Shown: positions 6,913 through 13,713, counted from the first letter of the stretch. The stretch is 40,077 bases of DNA from CAIKZD01 sp041675165 (GCA_041675165.1 JBAYUI010000008.1:1-40077); one strand, 5' to 3'. Notes: a model not told the origin generated them from the letters alone. Made by a program: numbers and translations.

Positions 6913-7740
6913 ATGGATAAAATAGAAAATCAAATTGCCATTTTCAAGGGCAAAAAGATTAGAAAAATAATTTACCAAAATGAATGGTGGTTTTCAGTGG
7001 TAGATGTTTGTGGTGTTTTAACAGATAGTTCTGATGCGGGTGCTTATTGGAGAAAGTTAAAACAGAGGCTCTTAGAAGAAGGAAGTGAAGTCGTGACATT
7101 TTGTCACGGGTTGAAACTGGTTGCTCCAGACGGCAAAATGCGTGAAACTGATTGCGCTAACACGGAAGGAATTTTTCGTATTATTCAATCAATCCCTTCA
7201 CCCAAGGCCGAACCATTGAAACGCTGGCTGGCTAAAACCGGTTATGAAAGGATCCAAGAGATTGAAAATCCTGAATTGGCAGCCAAACGCATGAGGATGA
7301 CGTATAAACTAAAAGGCTATTCAAATGAATGGATCGAGATGCGGATGCGGGGGATTGTCATTCGCGAAGAATTGACTGACGAATGGAGGAAACGTGGCGC
7401 AGAACATAGTTATGATTATGAAATTCTAACGTCAGAAATTTCTGAGGCGACTTTTGGCTTGAAGCCGAATGAGTATAAAAAATTGAAAGGCTTGAAAAGA
7501 GAAAACTTACGCGATCACATGGATGATTTTGAGTTGATTTTCACTATGCTTGGTGAACGTTCCACGGCGGAAATCCATCGTGAAGAGAATTCATTGGGAG
7601 TGCCAAAATTGAAAAAAGATGCCAATCGTGGCGGGCGGATTGCAGGCAACGCCAAAAAAGAATTGGAAAAAGAGTTGGGACGTTCAGTTGTTTCTAGGAA
7701 AAATTTCAAAAATATTGAACGGAAGAAGAAATTGAAATAA
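6913..7740 (+). CDS. BRO-N / DinD-like antirepressor-type protein
   Basis: 275 residues. Residues ~8-110 match the BRO N-terminal (phage antirepressor) domain: IFKGKKIRKIIYQNEWWFSV, VDVCGVLTDSSDAGAYWRKL, then TEGIFRIIQSIPSPKAEPLK and RWLAKTGYERIQEI. The rest (RMRMTYKLKGYSNEWIEMRM, LTDEWRKRGAEHSYDYEILT, ATFGLKPNEYKKLKGLKREN, GGRIAGNAKKELEKELGR) matches the DNA-damage-inducible DinD-like C-terminal half. It probably binds DNA; DinD-type proteins of enterobacteria are SOS-induced, but no SOS operator is evident here. It has its own promoter with a DnaA-box sequence upstream, and a bidirectional terminator follows. Confidence 0.85.
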   Translation: MDKIENQIAIFKGKKIRKIIYQNEWWFSVVDVCGVLTDSSDAGAYWRKLKQRLLEEGSEVVTFCHGLKLVAPDGKMRETDCANTEGIFRIIQSIPSPKAEPLKRWLAKTGYERIQEIENPELAAKRMRMTYKLKGYSNEWIEMRMRGIVIREELTDEWRKRGAEHSYDYEILTSEISEATFGLKPNEYKKLKGLKRENLRDHMDDFELIFTMLGERSTAEIHREENSLGVPKLKKDANRGGRIAGNAKKELEKELGRSVVSRKNFKNIERKKKLK

Positions 7741-7742
7741 AA

Positions 7743-7778
7743 ACCACCCCGCTTTCCGGCAGGGTGGTCTTTATTTTT
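7743..7778. terminator. Bidirectional terminator between BRO gene and rplT
   Basis: ACCACCC (7743-7749) pairs with GGGTGGT (7762-7768); a T run follows on the plus strand and an A run precedes, so it can serve both convergent genes. Confidence 0.8.
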
Positions 7779-7798
7779 TTTCAGTGCAATCAGTGGTC

Positions 7799-8149
7799 TT
7801 ATTTCGTGTTCACGCTTTCAGCGAATTTTTTGAACACCGCTGGATTTTCGACAGCCATTTGGGACATCACTTTTCTGTCCACTTCAATCTTTTTGTCGGA
7901 CAAAGATTTGATGAAGGAGCTGTATTTCAAGCCGATTTCTCGGAGGGCAATGCCGAGGCGGGTGATCCAAAGCCGTCTGGCTGTGCGTTTCTTGGTCCGT
8001 CTGTCGCGGAAAGCATAAACACCGGCCTTGGTCACGGCTTGTTTGGCGGCAGCATAAACTTTGCTTCTTCTCCAGCGGTATCCCTTGGCGTCTTCCAAGA
8101 GGTTCTTTCTTCTTTTTGATGCGGCTACTCCGCGTTTTACTCGTGTCAT
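7799..8149 (-). CDS. rplT: Ribosomal protein bL20
   Basis: 116 residues, full length. It is highly basic with the diagnostic N-terminus MTRVKRGVAASKRRKNLLED and core KAGVYAFRDRRTKKRTARRL, WITRLGIALREIGLKYSSFI. It binds 23S rRNA early in 50S assembly. Last gene of infC-rpmI-rplT, in the standard order. The 83-bp gap to rpmI holds a GCTAAAA-type repeat array instead of close packing. Confidence 0.98.
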   Translation of the reverse strand: MTRVKRGVAASKRRKNLLEDAKGYRWRRSKVYAAAKQAVTKAGVYAFRDRRTKKRTARRLWITRLGIALREIGLKYSSFIKSLSDKKIEVDRKVMSQMAVENPAVFKKFAESVNTK

Positions 8150-8154
8150 ATGTT

Positions 8155-8222
8155 TTAGCTTTTAGCTTTTAGCTGCTAGCCTTTAGGTTTTCATGTCTAA
8201 CGGCTAATGGCTAAAGACTAAG
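8155..8222. repeat. GCTAAAA/TTAGCC heptamer repeat array (rpmI-rplT gap)
   Basis: On the plus strand, (TTTTAGC)n-like units are followed by (GGCTAATGGCTAAAGACTAA)-like units. The two halves are complementary in short blocks, so the mRNA could form an irregular hairpin. Related arrays: 8433-8514, 11660-11740, 12248-12328. Confidence 0.8.
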
Positions 8223-8232
8223 GACTGGTTTA

Positions 8233-8427
8233 TTAATTTACTAATGCTTTCAATACATTTTTTTCGTCGGAGCGGAACAATCTCACATCTCCTTTTTTTG
8301 CTCGACCTTCTTTCCCGTTTTCTTTTGAGTTGTAGTGGTTTTGTCCGGTTTTTCTTCTGGTAACTTTTCCTCCTTTGGTGACCTTGATCTTTTTCACTAA
8401 AGCTTTCTTGGTTTTTAATTTAGGCAT
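8233..8427 (-). CDS. rpmI: Ribosomal protein bL35
   Basis: 64 residues, normal length; MPKLKTKKALVKKIKVTKGG with KVTRRKTGQNH is the bL35 signature. Structural protein of the large subunit. Lies between infC and rplT with repeat arrays on both sides. Confidence 0.97.
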   Translation of the reverse strand: MPKLKTKKALVKKIKVTKGGKVTRRKTGQNHYNSKENGKEGRAKKGDVRLFRSDEKNVLKALVN

Positions 8428-8432
8428 ATTTA

Positions 8433-8514
8433 TTTAGCTTCTAGCTTCTAGCTTTTAGCTTTCAGGATTTTTTTTATTTTCCTAAAGACTAATAGCTAAT
8501 AGCTAATAGCTGCT
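8433..8514. repeat. GCTAAAA-type heptamer array (infC-rpmI gap)
   Basis: TTAGCTTCTAGCTT... followed after an inner AT run by ACTAATAGCTAATAGCTAA...; self-complementary halves as in the other three arrays. Confidence 0.8.
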
Positions 8515-8521
8515 ATTATAT

Positions 8522-9022
8522 TTATTCTGGTGCCAGAATGACATTGAAGCCTCCTGGGTATCTCTTGATTTCTTGCTCTATCTTGTTGGGGATGGCGATC
8601 ATTTTCACGAAATCTTCCAAATTTTTCCGAGCCAAGTCTTGATGGGCCTTTTCTCGCCCTTTCAGCATTATTTCGACTTTGACCTTGCTGCCTTTCGTTA
8701 AGAATTTTTCGGCTTGATTCTTCTTGAACTCCAAATCGTGATCGTCCGTCCTGACACTGAGGCGGATGCCTTTGATATCGGATTTTTTCTGTTTGGATTT
8801 GTTCTGACGATCTTCTCTGGATTTCTGGTATTGGTATTTGCCGAAATCCATAATTTTGCACACCGGAGGGATGGCTTTGGGGGAGATTTCCACCAGATCA
8901 AGCAGCTGTTCCTTGGCTTGGCGCAGCGCTTCTTCCGTGGGCATAACGCCGAGCTGTTCGCCATTTTCTCCGATGACGCGGACCTCGCGCGCAAAAATAT
9001 ATTCATTGATCCTGGTGCGCAA
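8522..9022 (-). CDS. infC: Translation initiation factor IF-3
   Basis: 166 residues from TTG 9022. IF-3 N domain: RINEYIFAREVRVIGENGEQ then LGVMPTEEALRQAKEQLLDL and VEISPKAIPPVCKIMDFGKY. C domain: KGIRLSVRTDDHDLEFKKNQ, KVEIMLKGREKAHQDLARKN, ending in NVILAPE. It binds 30S, blocks premature subunit joining and proofreads start codons. The frame stays open upstream with no ATG, GTG or TTG before 9064. There, ATA (9064-9062) would give an N-terminus MRRTYKKHFPKKKE and a total of 180 residues, the E. coli IF-3 length. AUU-type starts are known for infC and underlie autoregulation, so the true start may be ATA; I list the conservative TTG. Confidence 0.93.
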   Translation of the reverse strand: MRTRINEYIFAREVRVIGENGEQLGVMPTEEALRQAKEQLLDLVEISPKAIPPVCKIMDFGKYQYQKSREDRQNKSKQKKSDIKGIRLSVRTDDHDLEFKKNQAEKFLTKGSKVKVEIMLKGREKAHQDLARKNLEDFVKMIAIPNKIEQEIKRYPGGFNVILAPE

Positions 9023-9093
9023 TTCCTTCTTTTTCGGAAAATGTTTTTTGTATGTGCGTCTTATGGCTTTGTGAGTTAAAAAATTATTACTGA

Positions 9094-9175
9094 TTTACGA
9101 ACTACGAAATGAGCGAAATACGAAACGTTTAAAATGATTTTTTCGTATTTTAGTTTAATCCGTATGTTCGTAACT
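9094..9175. repeat. TACGAA-type self-complementary repeat (infC upstream)
   Basis: ACGAACTACGAAATGAGCG... and TTCGTATTTTAGTTT...TTCGTAAC form loosely complementary halves around AAACGTTT. The same family occurs at 13580-13618 and 21548-21650. Confidence 0.75.
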
Positions 9176-9176
9176 G

Positions 9177-9569
9177 TGGAGATGATGGGAATTGAACCCA
9201 TGTCCAGAATCATTCATTTAAAACAATCTACAAGCGTAGTCCGTTTAGTGTTTCGGCCAAGAATATAAAGCGAACAAAATTATCTTGAGCCTATTTCCAA
9301 TTTAGCTTCGCTTCCACTGTTTGGAAAAGACAGCAGTTGCTATCCTGATATATAACACCGAAGATCGCCCATCAGGAGTCGGCGGTTCGATGGCCCCAGC
9401 GGTTTAAGCTAGGACAGTCGCAAAATTTGAAGTGAAAGCTTGCGCCATCACATTTTTTGCTTTGGTTATGAAGTTTGCACTTATAACTTTGATACATAAT
9501 TTACGAGAGCTAGTATCATCCTCGGCTTGCATATTTTAAATGTACGAACTGTCGAAACTTGTCATCCCC
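9177..9569 (-). ncRNA. ssrA: tmRNA (ssrA), 10Sa RNA
   Basis: Reading the minus strand, the 5' end GGGGATGA (9569-9562) pairs with TCATCTCC near the 3' end (9185-9178), an 8-bp acceptor stem with one G-U. The T arm GGGTTCAATTCCC precedes the 3' strand. The CCA end is not encoded. A resume codon GCA at 9478-9476 opens a tag of 24 codons beginning ANFITKAKNV and ending SNFATVLA, stopping at TAA 9406-9404. Rescues ribosomes stalled on mRNAs without a stop codon. It lies just downstream of its partner smpB on the same strand. The tag is long compared with the ~10-residue E. coli tag. Confidence 0.93.
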
Positions 9570-9579
9570 TTCGGGAAAA

Positions 9580-9700
9580 TTTTCAATAATCAATTTACAA
9601 TTTTCAATGAATATTCAATTTCTAAATGTTCAATTGATAATTAAATCATTGAAAATTAGATAATTGATTGAAAATTGAATATTGAAACTTGAAAATTTTT
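9580..9700. repeat. TTTTCAATTATCAATT-type AT-rich inverted repeats
   Basis: Repeated AATTTTCAATAATCAATTTACA-like units, then the complementary TTGAAAATTAGATAATTGATTG-like units between smpB and ssrA; can form an imperfect AT hairpin. The same family is at 10790-10905 and 38157-38268. Confidence 0.75.
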
Positions 9701-9704
9701 AAAC

Positions 9705-10151
9705 TCACCTGGTTTTTATTGCTCTTGACATATCTCGATTATCCTCTCTTTTCTTGATTTTTTCGCGTTTATCAATCTCCTTTTTGCCCTTACCCAGGCC
9801 AAATGACAGCTTAATGAGTCGTCTCTTAGTATACAATTTAATGGGCACTAATGTCAAGCCTTTGGCACGGATCGCTCCGATCAGCCGTTTGATCTCTGAT
9901 TTTTTAACCAGGAGTCTTCGCGGACGGGTCGGGTTGTAGCTGGGCACGCGCCCGGCATGGATGTAGAGGGGGATGTGAGCATTAGTCAGATATAGTTCAT
10001 TATCATGGATGGTGACAAAGGACTCTTTCAGGCTGACGTGCTTGGTCTTGATCGATTTGACCTCCATTCCGAGCAGCTCAAGGCCGGCCTCGTAATTTTC
10101 GAGGATCGTGTAATCGAAATGAGCGCGCTTATTGGTGGCGTAGGTAGTCAT
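9705..10151 (-). CDS. smpB: SsrA-binding protein SmpB
   Basis: 148 residues, normal length. Signatures: NKRAHFDYTILENYEAGLEL, GMEVKSIKTKHVSLKESFVT, the ELYLTNAHIPLY strand, LLVKKSEIKRLIGAIRAKGL and LVPIKLYTKRRLIKLSFGLG; the Lys/Arg-rich tail REDNRDMSRAIKTR enters the mRNA channel. It delivers tmRNA to the stalled ribosome. ssrA follows 135 bp downstream, so the pair is linked. Confidence 0.97.
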   Translation of the reverse strand: MTTYATNKRAHFDYTILENYEAGLELLGMEVKSIKTKHVSLKESFVTIHDNELYLTNAHIPLYIHAGRVPSYNPTRPRRLLVKKSEIKRLIGAIRAKGLTLVPIKLYTKRRLIKLSFGLGKGKKEIDKREKIKKREDNRDMSRAIKTR

Positions 10152-10228
10152 ATTTTTAGTTTAGCAAACCTTCGAAAAATAAAAAAGCCCGAGATAGTCC
10201 TCCGGCTTTTTCTTCTTTTGCAAAGATA

Positions 10229-10786
10229 TTAGGCGCGAGAAACATATTCTCCTTTTTCGGTGTTGACGATGATCTCATCATCTGTTTTGACAAAAAGCGG
10301 CGTGGAAATTTTCAGGCCGGTTTCCAAGGTGACTACTTTGCCACCGGTTGAAACCGTGTTGCCTTTTATTCCGGGAGGAGCTTGGATGACCTTCAATTTG
10401 ACCTTGACGGGGAGCTCTACATTAATCGGCGCGTCATTGAAATTGAGCAGGGTCACTTCCGTGCCTTCCTTGAGGTAATTCACATTATCGCCCAATGCTT
10501 CCTTGGAAAGTGAGAACTGTTCATAACTTTCATTATCCATAAAGTTGTAGGTGTCGTTCTCCTTGTATGTGTATTGGGCTTTGGACTTGTTGATGTCGGC
10601 TTCCTCGACGCTTTCAGAGCCTTGGAAGGTTTTTTCCAAAACGGCTCCCGTGGCGAGATTTTTGAGACGGGTGCGCAGCACTGATCCAGCGCGTCCGGTC
10701 TTGGAATGTTCATGATAGAGGACGGCGAAAGGCATTCCGTTCAGGATGATATTTCTGCCTGATTTTATTTCTGAAATTCCTAGCAT
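10229..10786 (-). CDS. efp: Elongation factor P
   Basis: 185 residues from ATG 10786 (MLGISEIKSGRNIILNGMPF). A longer frame runs further upstream, but that extension is encoded by the TTTTCAAT intergenic repeat and is rejected. Three OB/KOW-like domains: residues ~1-65 with the modification-loop motif SKTGRAGSV, then NFMDNESYEQFSLSKEALGD, then PPGIKGNTVSTGGKVVTLET to GEYVSRA. It relieves stalling at polyproline. The tip residue aligned to E. coli Lys34 is Arg, which argues against EpmA-type lysylation. Lies between rpsR and smpB; short spacing suggests the same transcript. Confidence 0.96.
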   Translation of the reverse strand: MLGISEIKSGRNIILNGMPFAVLYHEHSKTGRAGSVLRTRLKNLATGAVLEKTFQGSESVEEADINKSKAQYTYKENDTYNFMDNESYEQFSLSKEALGDNVNYLKEGTEVTLLNFNDAPINVELPVKVKLKVIQAPPGIKGNTVSTGGKVVTLETGLKISTPLFVKTDDEIIVNTEKGEYVSRA

Positions 10787-10789
10787 AAT

Positions 10790-10905
10790 AATAAAATTAT
10801 CAATTTTCGAATTATCAATTCTCAATAAATTTCCAATGTTCAATGAATAAATTATCAATCAAAAACCGGATTGAAAATTGAAAATTGATTATTGAAAATT
10901 GGATA
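10790..10905. repeat. TTTTCAAT-type AT-rich inverted repeat (rpsR-efp gap)
   Basis: TATCAATTTTCGAATTATCA on the left and GAAAATTGAAAATTGATTAT on the right are broadly complementary. It spans the whole intergenic gap. Confidence 0.75.
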
Positions 10906-10907
10906 AA

Positions 10908-11126
10908 CTATCTAGCCACGAACGGGACGAGGGCCATGACGCGGGATTTTTTGATGGCGTTGGCCAAAATCCTTTGATGGCGGGTGCAAGTGCTGTGGCG
11001 TTTGGTCGGGTAGATTTTGCCTTGCGAGTTCATAAAACGGCGCAAAAGATAGGCATCTTTGAAATCTATCTTGTCCATCTTATTCTGGCAGAAATAGCAA
11101 ACCTTTTTTTCTTGGGTAGCTTCCAT
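10908..11126 (-). CDS. rpsR: Ribosomal protein bS18
   Basis: 72 residues. CYFCQNKMDKIDFKDAYLLR then RFMNSQGKIYPTKRHSTCTR and HQRILANAIKKSRVMALVPF are diagnostic. The N-terminal CxxC with a later Cys is the zinc-binding version of bS18. Partners bS6 on the 30S platform; third gene of rpsF-ssb-rpsR. Confidence 0.97.
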   Translation of the reverse strand: MEATQEKKVCYFCQNKMDKIDFKDAYLLRRFMNSQGKIYPTKRHSTCTRHQRILANAIKKSRVMALVPFVAR

Positions 11127-11172
11127 AATTGTAAAACTTTTAACTTTTAAACTTTCTAATTTTTAAACTTTA

Positions 11173-11658
11173 TTAAAACGGGACGTCTTCGATCTTGATT
11201 TCTTCTTCCTCTTCATCGAGATTGATGGTTGGGATCTGTTCGGCCGGAGCTTCTTGTCGGGGAGCAGCGGAGGGTGCGCTTGGAGAGGATGGGGCATTGT
11301 TACCATAGGCAGATGGTGCGCTGCCGCCTTGCGGGCGAGAACCAAGTTGCATATTTTCGGCGACAATCTCAGTCACTCTTCTTTCGCTGCCGTCTTTGGC
11401 GGTATATTTTCTGGTTTGCAGCCGTCCTTCGATGTAGGCTTCTTGGCCCTTGGACAGATATTGTCCCGCAATCTCCGCCAGTCTTCCCCAAAGCACTACA
11501 TTGTGAAATTCTGTCTGATCCTGTCTCTGGCCATTCTTATCTTTCCAGAAACGGTTGGTGGCCATAGAGATGGAGGCCACAGCTTGCCCTGTCGGCGTGT
11601 TTCTTATTTCGACGTCGCGGGTAAGGCGACCGACAAGCATGACTTTGTTCAAGTTCAT
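11173..11658 (-). CDS. ssb: Single-stranded DNA-binding protein
   Basis: 161 residues. OB fold at residues 1-105 (MNLNKVMLVGRLTRDVEIRN, QTEFHNVVLWGRLAEIAGQY, GQEAYIEGRLQTRKYTAKDG), a Gly/Ser/Pro/Ala-rich linker, then an acidic tip ending EEEIKIEDVPF, the peptide that recruits replication and repair proteins. Located between rpsF and rpsR, the most conserved bacterial context for ssb. Confidence 0.97.
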   Translation of the reverse strand: MNLNKVMLVGRLTRDVEIRNTPTGQAVASISMATNRFWKDKNGQRQDQTEFHNVVLWGRLAEIAGQYLSKGQEAYIEGRLQTRKYTAKDGSERRVTEIVAENMQLGSRPQGGSAPSAYGNNAPSSPSAPSAAPRQEAPAEQIPTINLDEEEEEIKIEDVPF

Positions 11659-11659
11659 A

Positions 11660-11740
11660 AGCTAGCTTTTAGCTTTTAGCTTTTAGCTTTTAGTTTTCCA
11701 GGCAGTTGCCTAATAACTAAAGGCTAATAACTAATGGCTT
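11660..11740. repeat. GCTAAAA-type heptamer array (rpsF-ssb gap)
   Basis: Four tandem TTTTAGC units at the ssb side, then a GGCAGTTGCC-like core and CTAAAGGCTAATAACTAATG units at the rpsF side; complementary halves. Confidence 0.85.
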
Positions 11741-11743
11741 AAA

Positions 11744-12247
11744 TTAAATGTTTAATATTTCTTCTAATTTTTTGTCGATGTCTTCATTTTTTTCTGCTTC
11801 TGCAGCCTTTTCTTCTAGCTTGATTTCAACTTTAGCTTCGGTTTTTTCCTCTAATTTTGTTTCAGTCATTTTGCGGGCTTCCGGTTTGACTTCTTTTTGC
11901 TCTTTGCGGCTGTCTCGCTTGGCGGCGTCCGCCATCCTTTCTTCTTTGGATTTGAGCTCCGGCAATTCACTGGCTTTACTGATCAAGAATCGAAGCAGTC
12001 GGGTGTTGAGGTTGAGATTCTTGATGATTTCGGACAAATTTTCCACTTCTTCCAGTTCGAATCGGCGACAAAGATAGACTCCGTGGTTCTCGTGTTTGAT
12101 CTCATAGGACAAGCGTCTTTTTTCCAGAGTTTCCTTCTCGAGGAATTTTCCGCCGGCCACGGTCACGATCCCTTCTACTTCTTTTTTGATCTCGGCCAAT
12201 TCTGCTTCCTTGGAAGATCCGATCAGATAGAACAATTCGTATTGCAT
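11744..12247 (-). CDS. rpsF: Ribosomal protein bS6 with long charged tail
   Basis: 167 residues. The first ~100 residues are the bS6 ferredoxin-like fold (MQYELFYLIGSSKEAELAEI, GKFLEKETLEKRRLSYEIKH, GVYLCRRFELEEVENLSEII, NLNTRLLRFLISKASELPEL). The remaining ~65 residues are a Lys/Glu/Ala-rich, probably helical or disordered extension, much longer than in most bS6. First gene of rpsF-ssb-rpsR; preceded by a repeat array, a structured leader RNA and a strong promoter. Confidence 0.96.
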   Translation of the reverse strand: MQYELFYLIGSSKEAELAEIKKEVEGIVTVAGGKFLEKETLEKRRLSYEIKHENHGVYLCRRFELEEVENLSEIIKNLNLNTRLLRFLISKASELPELKSKEERMADAAKRDSRKEQKEVKPEARKMTETKLEEKTEAKVEIKLEEKAAEAEKNEDIDKKLEEILNI

Positions 12248-12328
12248 AATAGCTTTTAGCTTTTAGCTTTTAGCTTTTAGCTCTCTCGGGAAGTACCTAA
12301 GGGCTAATGGCTAAAAAACTAATGGCTT
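12248..12328. repeat. GCTAAAA-type heptamer array (rpsF leader)
   Basis: Tandem TAGCTTTTAGCTTTTAGC units adjoining the rpsF start, then TAAGGGCTAATGGCTAA and CTAATGGCTTAA units; self-complementary. Lies in the rpsF 5' leader and could affect initiation. Confidence 0.85.
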
Positions 12329-12350
12329 AATTAAAATAATATCCATCCAA

Positions 12351-12446
12351 AGAAAGTCCTTGTGACGGGTGTTGAGTCTCTTATCTGGCCCGCTTTCGCT
12401 CCTTCAGAGCTTTGGCGTGGCAAGCGAGAGAATCACTGGACTTTCT
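12351..12446 (-). ncRNA. Unassigned structured RNA / leader upstream of rpsF
   Basis: On the minus strand the RNA would begin about 5 nt before a 9-bp closing stem (12446-12438 with 12359-12351, AGAAAGTCC/GGACTTTCT). Inner pairings: GTGA/TCAC (12436-12433 with 12365-12362), a 5-bp helix (12431-12427 with 12381-12377), GCC/GGC and CGC/GCG (12421-12415 with 12393-12388), and an apical GCTC/GAGC stem (12410-12407 with 12401-12398) next to a 4x4 internal loop of CAAA and GAAA. It sits immediately behind a strong promoter. I cannot match it to SRP RNA, 6S RNA, RNase P, the bS6:bS18 motif or a known riboswitch; it could be a cis-regulator of rpsF-ssb-rpsR or a free small RNA. Confidence 0.55.
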
Positions 12447-12457
12447 AGATTGGTTTA

Positions 12458-12486
12458 AGTATATATAAAGGCAGGGAGAAAGTCAA
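12458..12486 (-). promoter_or_regulatory. Promoter for the structured RNA and rpsF operon
   Basis: Minus strand TTGACT (12486-12481), a 17-bp spacer and TATACT (12463-12458). Predicted start near 12451. Confidence 0.8.
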
Positions 12487-12491
12487 GTTTT

Positions 12492-12530
12492 TTGACCCAA
12501 GGCCTTGACCCAAGGCCTCGCCTTGGGCGG
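12492..12530. repeat. CCCAAGGC palindrome with duplicated unit
   Basis: GACCCAAGGCC occurs twice in tandem followed by GCCTTGGG, giving an inverted repeat just after the ychF stop. No T run follows on the minus strand, so it is not a standard ychF terminator. Confidence 0.7.
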
Positions 12531-12533
12531 GTA

Positions 12534-13580
12534 TCATATCTTAAACTCCATCACGTCCCCATCTTGCACAACATAGTCCTTGCCTTCGAGGCGGAGAGTC
12601 CCGAGTTCGCGGGCTTTGTTCCATGTGCCGGCTTCCAAGAGTTTGTCCCATTGGACGACTTCGGCGCGGATGAATTTATCTTTGAAGTCGTTGTGGATAG
12701 CGGTGCCGGCCAAGGGTGCGGTCCAGCCACGTTTAATCGTCCAAGCCCGCGATTCGTCTTCGCCAGTAGTGAGAAAAGTGATAAGACCCAAAATTTCGTA
12801 GGCTTTTAATATTAAGGAATCTAAATTGGATTTCAGTTCCAATTCAGCCGCTTCTTCAGCGGTCATCTCGATCAGTTCTTCTTCGATTTTAATGTCCAAT
12901 TTCACGTGCTTTCTTTTTTCCAGATCATCAGATAATTTTTGCGTAATGTCGCTGACGTTGTAGACATATAAGAATGGTTTCATAGTGAGCAGAGACAGTT
13001 CGCGCACGATGAGGCCGACGTTTTCATCGGTCAGGTCTAAGGCGGTTTCATTCGCCAAATTACCATCTTCCAAGTTCTTCTGAATTTTTTCCAAAGCAGC
13101 TAATTGGACATCGGCGCCTTTTTTCTTGCCGCGCAGTTCCTTTTCAAGGCGCACGCGCACTTTTTTGACGGTTTCTAGATCGGCTAGAATTAATTCAGTA
13201 TTAATAATCTCCACATCGCCCTCCGGTTCTATTTTGTTATGGACATGGATGATCTTATCATTTTCAAAAACCCGCACCACTTGTACGATGGCATCTGTCT
13301 CACGAATGTTGGCCAAGAATTTATTCCCCAAGCCCTCACCCGTAGACGCGCCTTTCACGAGGCCGGCCACATCCACAAATTCGATGACGGTCGGGACAAC
13401 TTTTTTCGATTGGGACATTTTTGCCAATTGCAGGAGGCGAGTGTCAGGCACTTTCACGATGCCGACATTGGGTTCGATGGTGCAGAAAGGATAATTGTTG
13501 ATGTCGACTGGTGTTTTGGTCAAGGCTTTAAAAAGAGTGGATTTGCCGACGTTAGGCAGGCCGACGATGGCGATTTTCAT
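12534..13580 (-). CDS. ychF: Ribosome-associated ATPase/GTPase YchF (Obg family)
   Basis: 348 residues, close to the usual ~363. Walker A is GLPNVGKST (7-15); effector region NNYPFCTIEPNVGIVKVPD; G3 motif DVAGLVKGASTGEGLGNKFL; the coiled-coil arm spans ~130-200; the C-terminal TGS domain has RGWTAPLAGTAIHNDFKDKF then IRAEVVQWDKLL and KDYVVQDGDVMEFKI. YchF/OLA1 proteins bind ribosomes and hydrolyse ATP, with a role in translation or stress response. First gene of the minus-strand translation block; a separate promoter behind it drives rpsF. Confidence 0.96.
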   Translation of the reverse strand: MKIAIVGLPNVGKSTLFKALTKTPVDINNYPFCTIEPNVGIVKVPDTRLLQLAKMSQSKKVVPTVIEFVDVAGLVKGASTGEGLGNKFLANIRETDAIVQVVRVFENDKIIHVHNKIEPEGDVEIINTELILADLETVKKVRVRLEKELRGKKKGADVQLAALEKIQKNLEDGNLANETALDLTDENVGLIVRELSLLTMKPFLYVYNVSDITQKLSDDLEKRKHVKLDIKIEEELIEMTAEEAAELELKSNLDSLILKAYEILGLITFLTTGEDESRAWTIKRGWTAPLAGTAIHNDFKDKFIRAEVVQWDKLLEAGTWNKARELGTLRLEGKDYVVQDGDVMEFKI

Positions 13581-13618
13581 GAGTTACGAATTACGAATTA
13601 GTACGAATGTACGAATAA
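13580..13618. repeat. TACGAA-type repeat
   Basis: GAGTTACGAATTACGAATTA then GTACGAATGTACGAATAA: tandem TACGAAT units upstream of ychF. Confidence 0.7.
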
Positions 13619-13658
13619 TACAGGGAGAAAGGCTTTTAATCAATAGGTTACACATAAC

Positions 13659-13687
13659 TTGAGGGAAAAAGGGGCAAGTGATAATAT
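13659..13687 (+). promoter_or_regulatory. Promoter of the phosphomannomutase gene
   Basis: TTGAGG (13659-13664), a 17-bp spacer and TAATAT (13682-13687), 26 bp before the ATG. Confidence 0.6.
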
Positions 13688-13713
13688 AGAGGTATAAATA
13701 CTAAGTCAATTTT

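Noticed and set aside
10787..10858. N-terminal extension of EF-P
   Set aside because: Encoded by the TTTTCAAT intergenic repeat; the family N-terminus begins at ATG 10786.
12492..12530. Terminator for ychF
   Set aside because: The hairpin is present but the T run lies on the wrong side for the minus strand.
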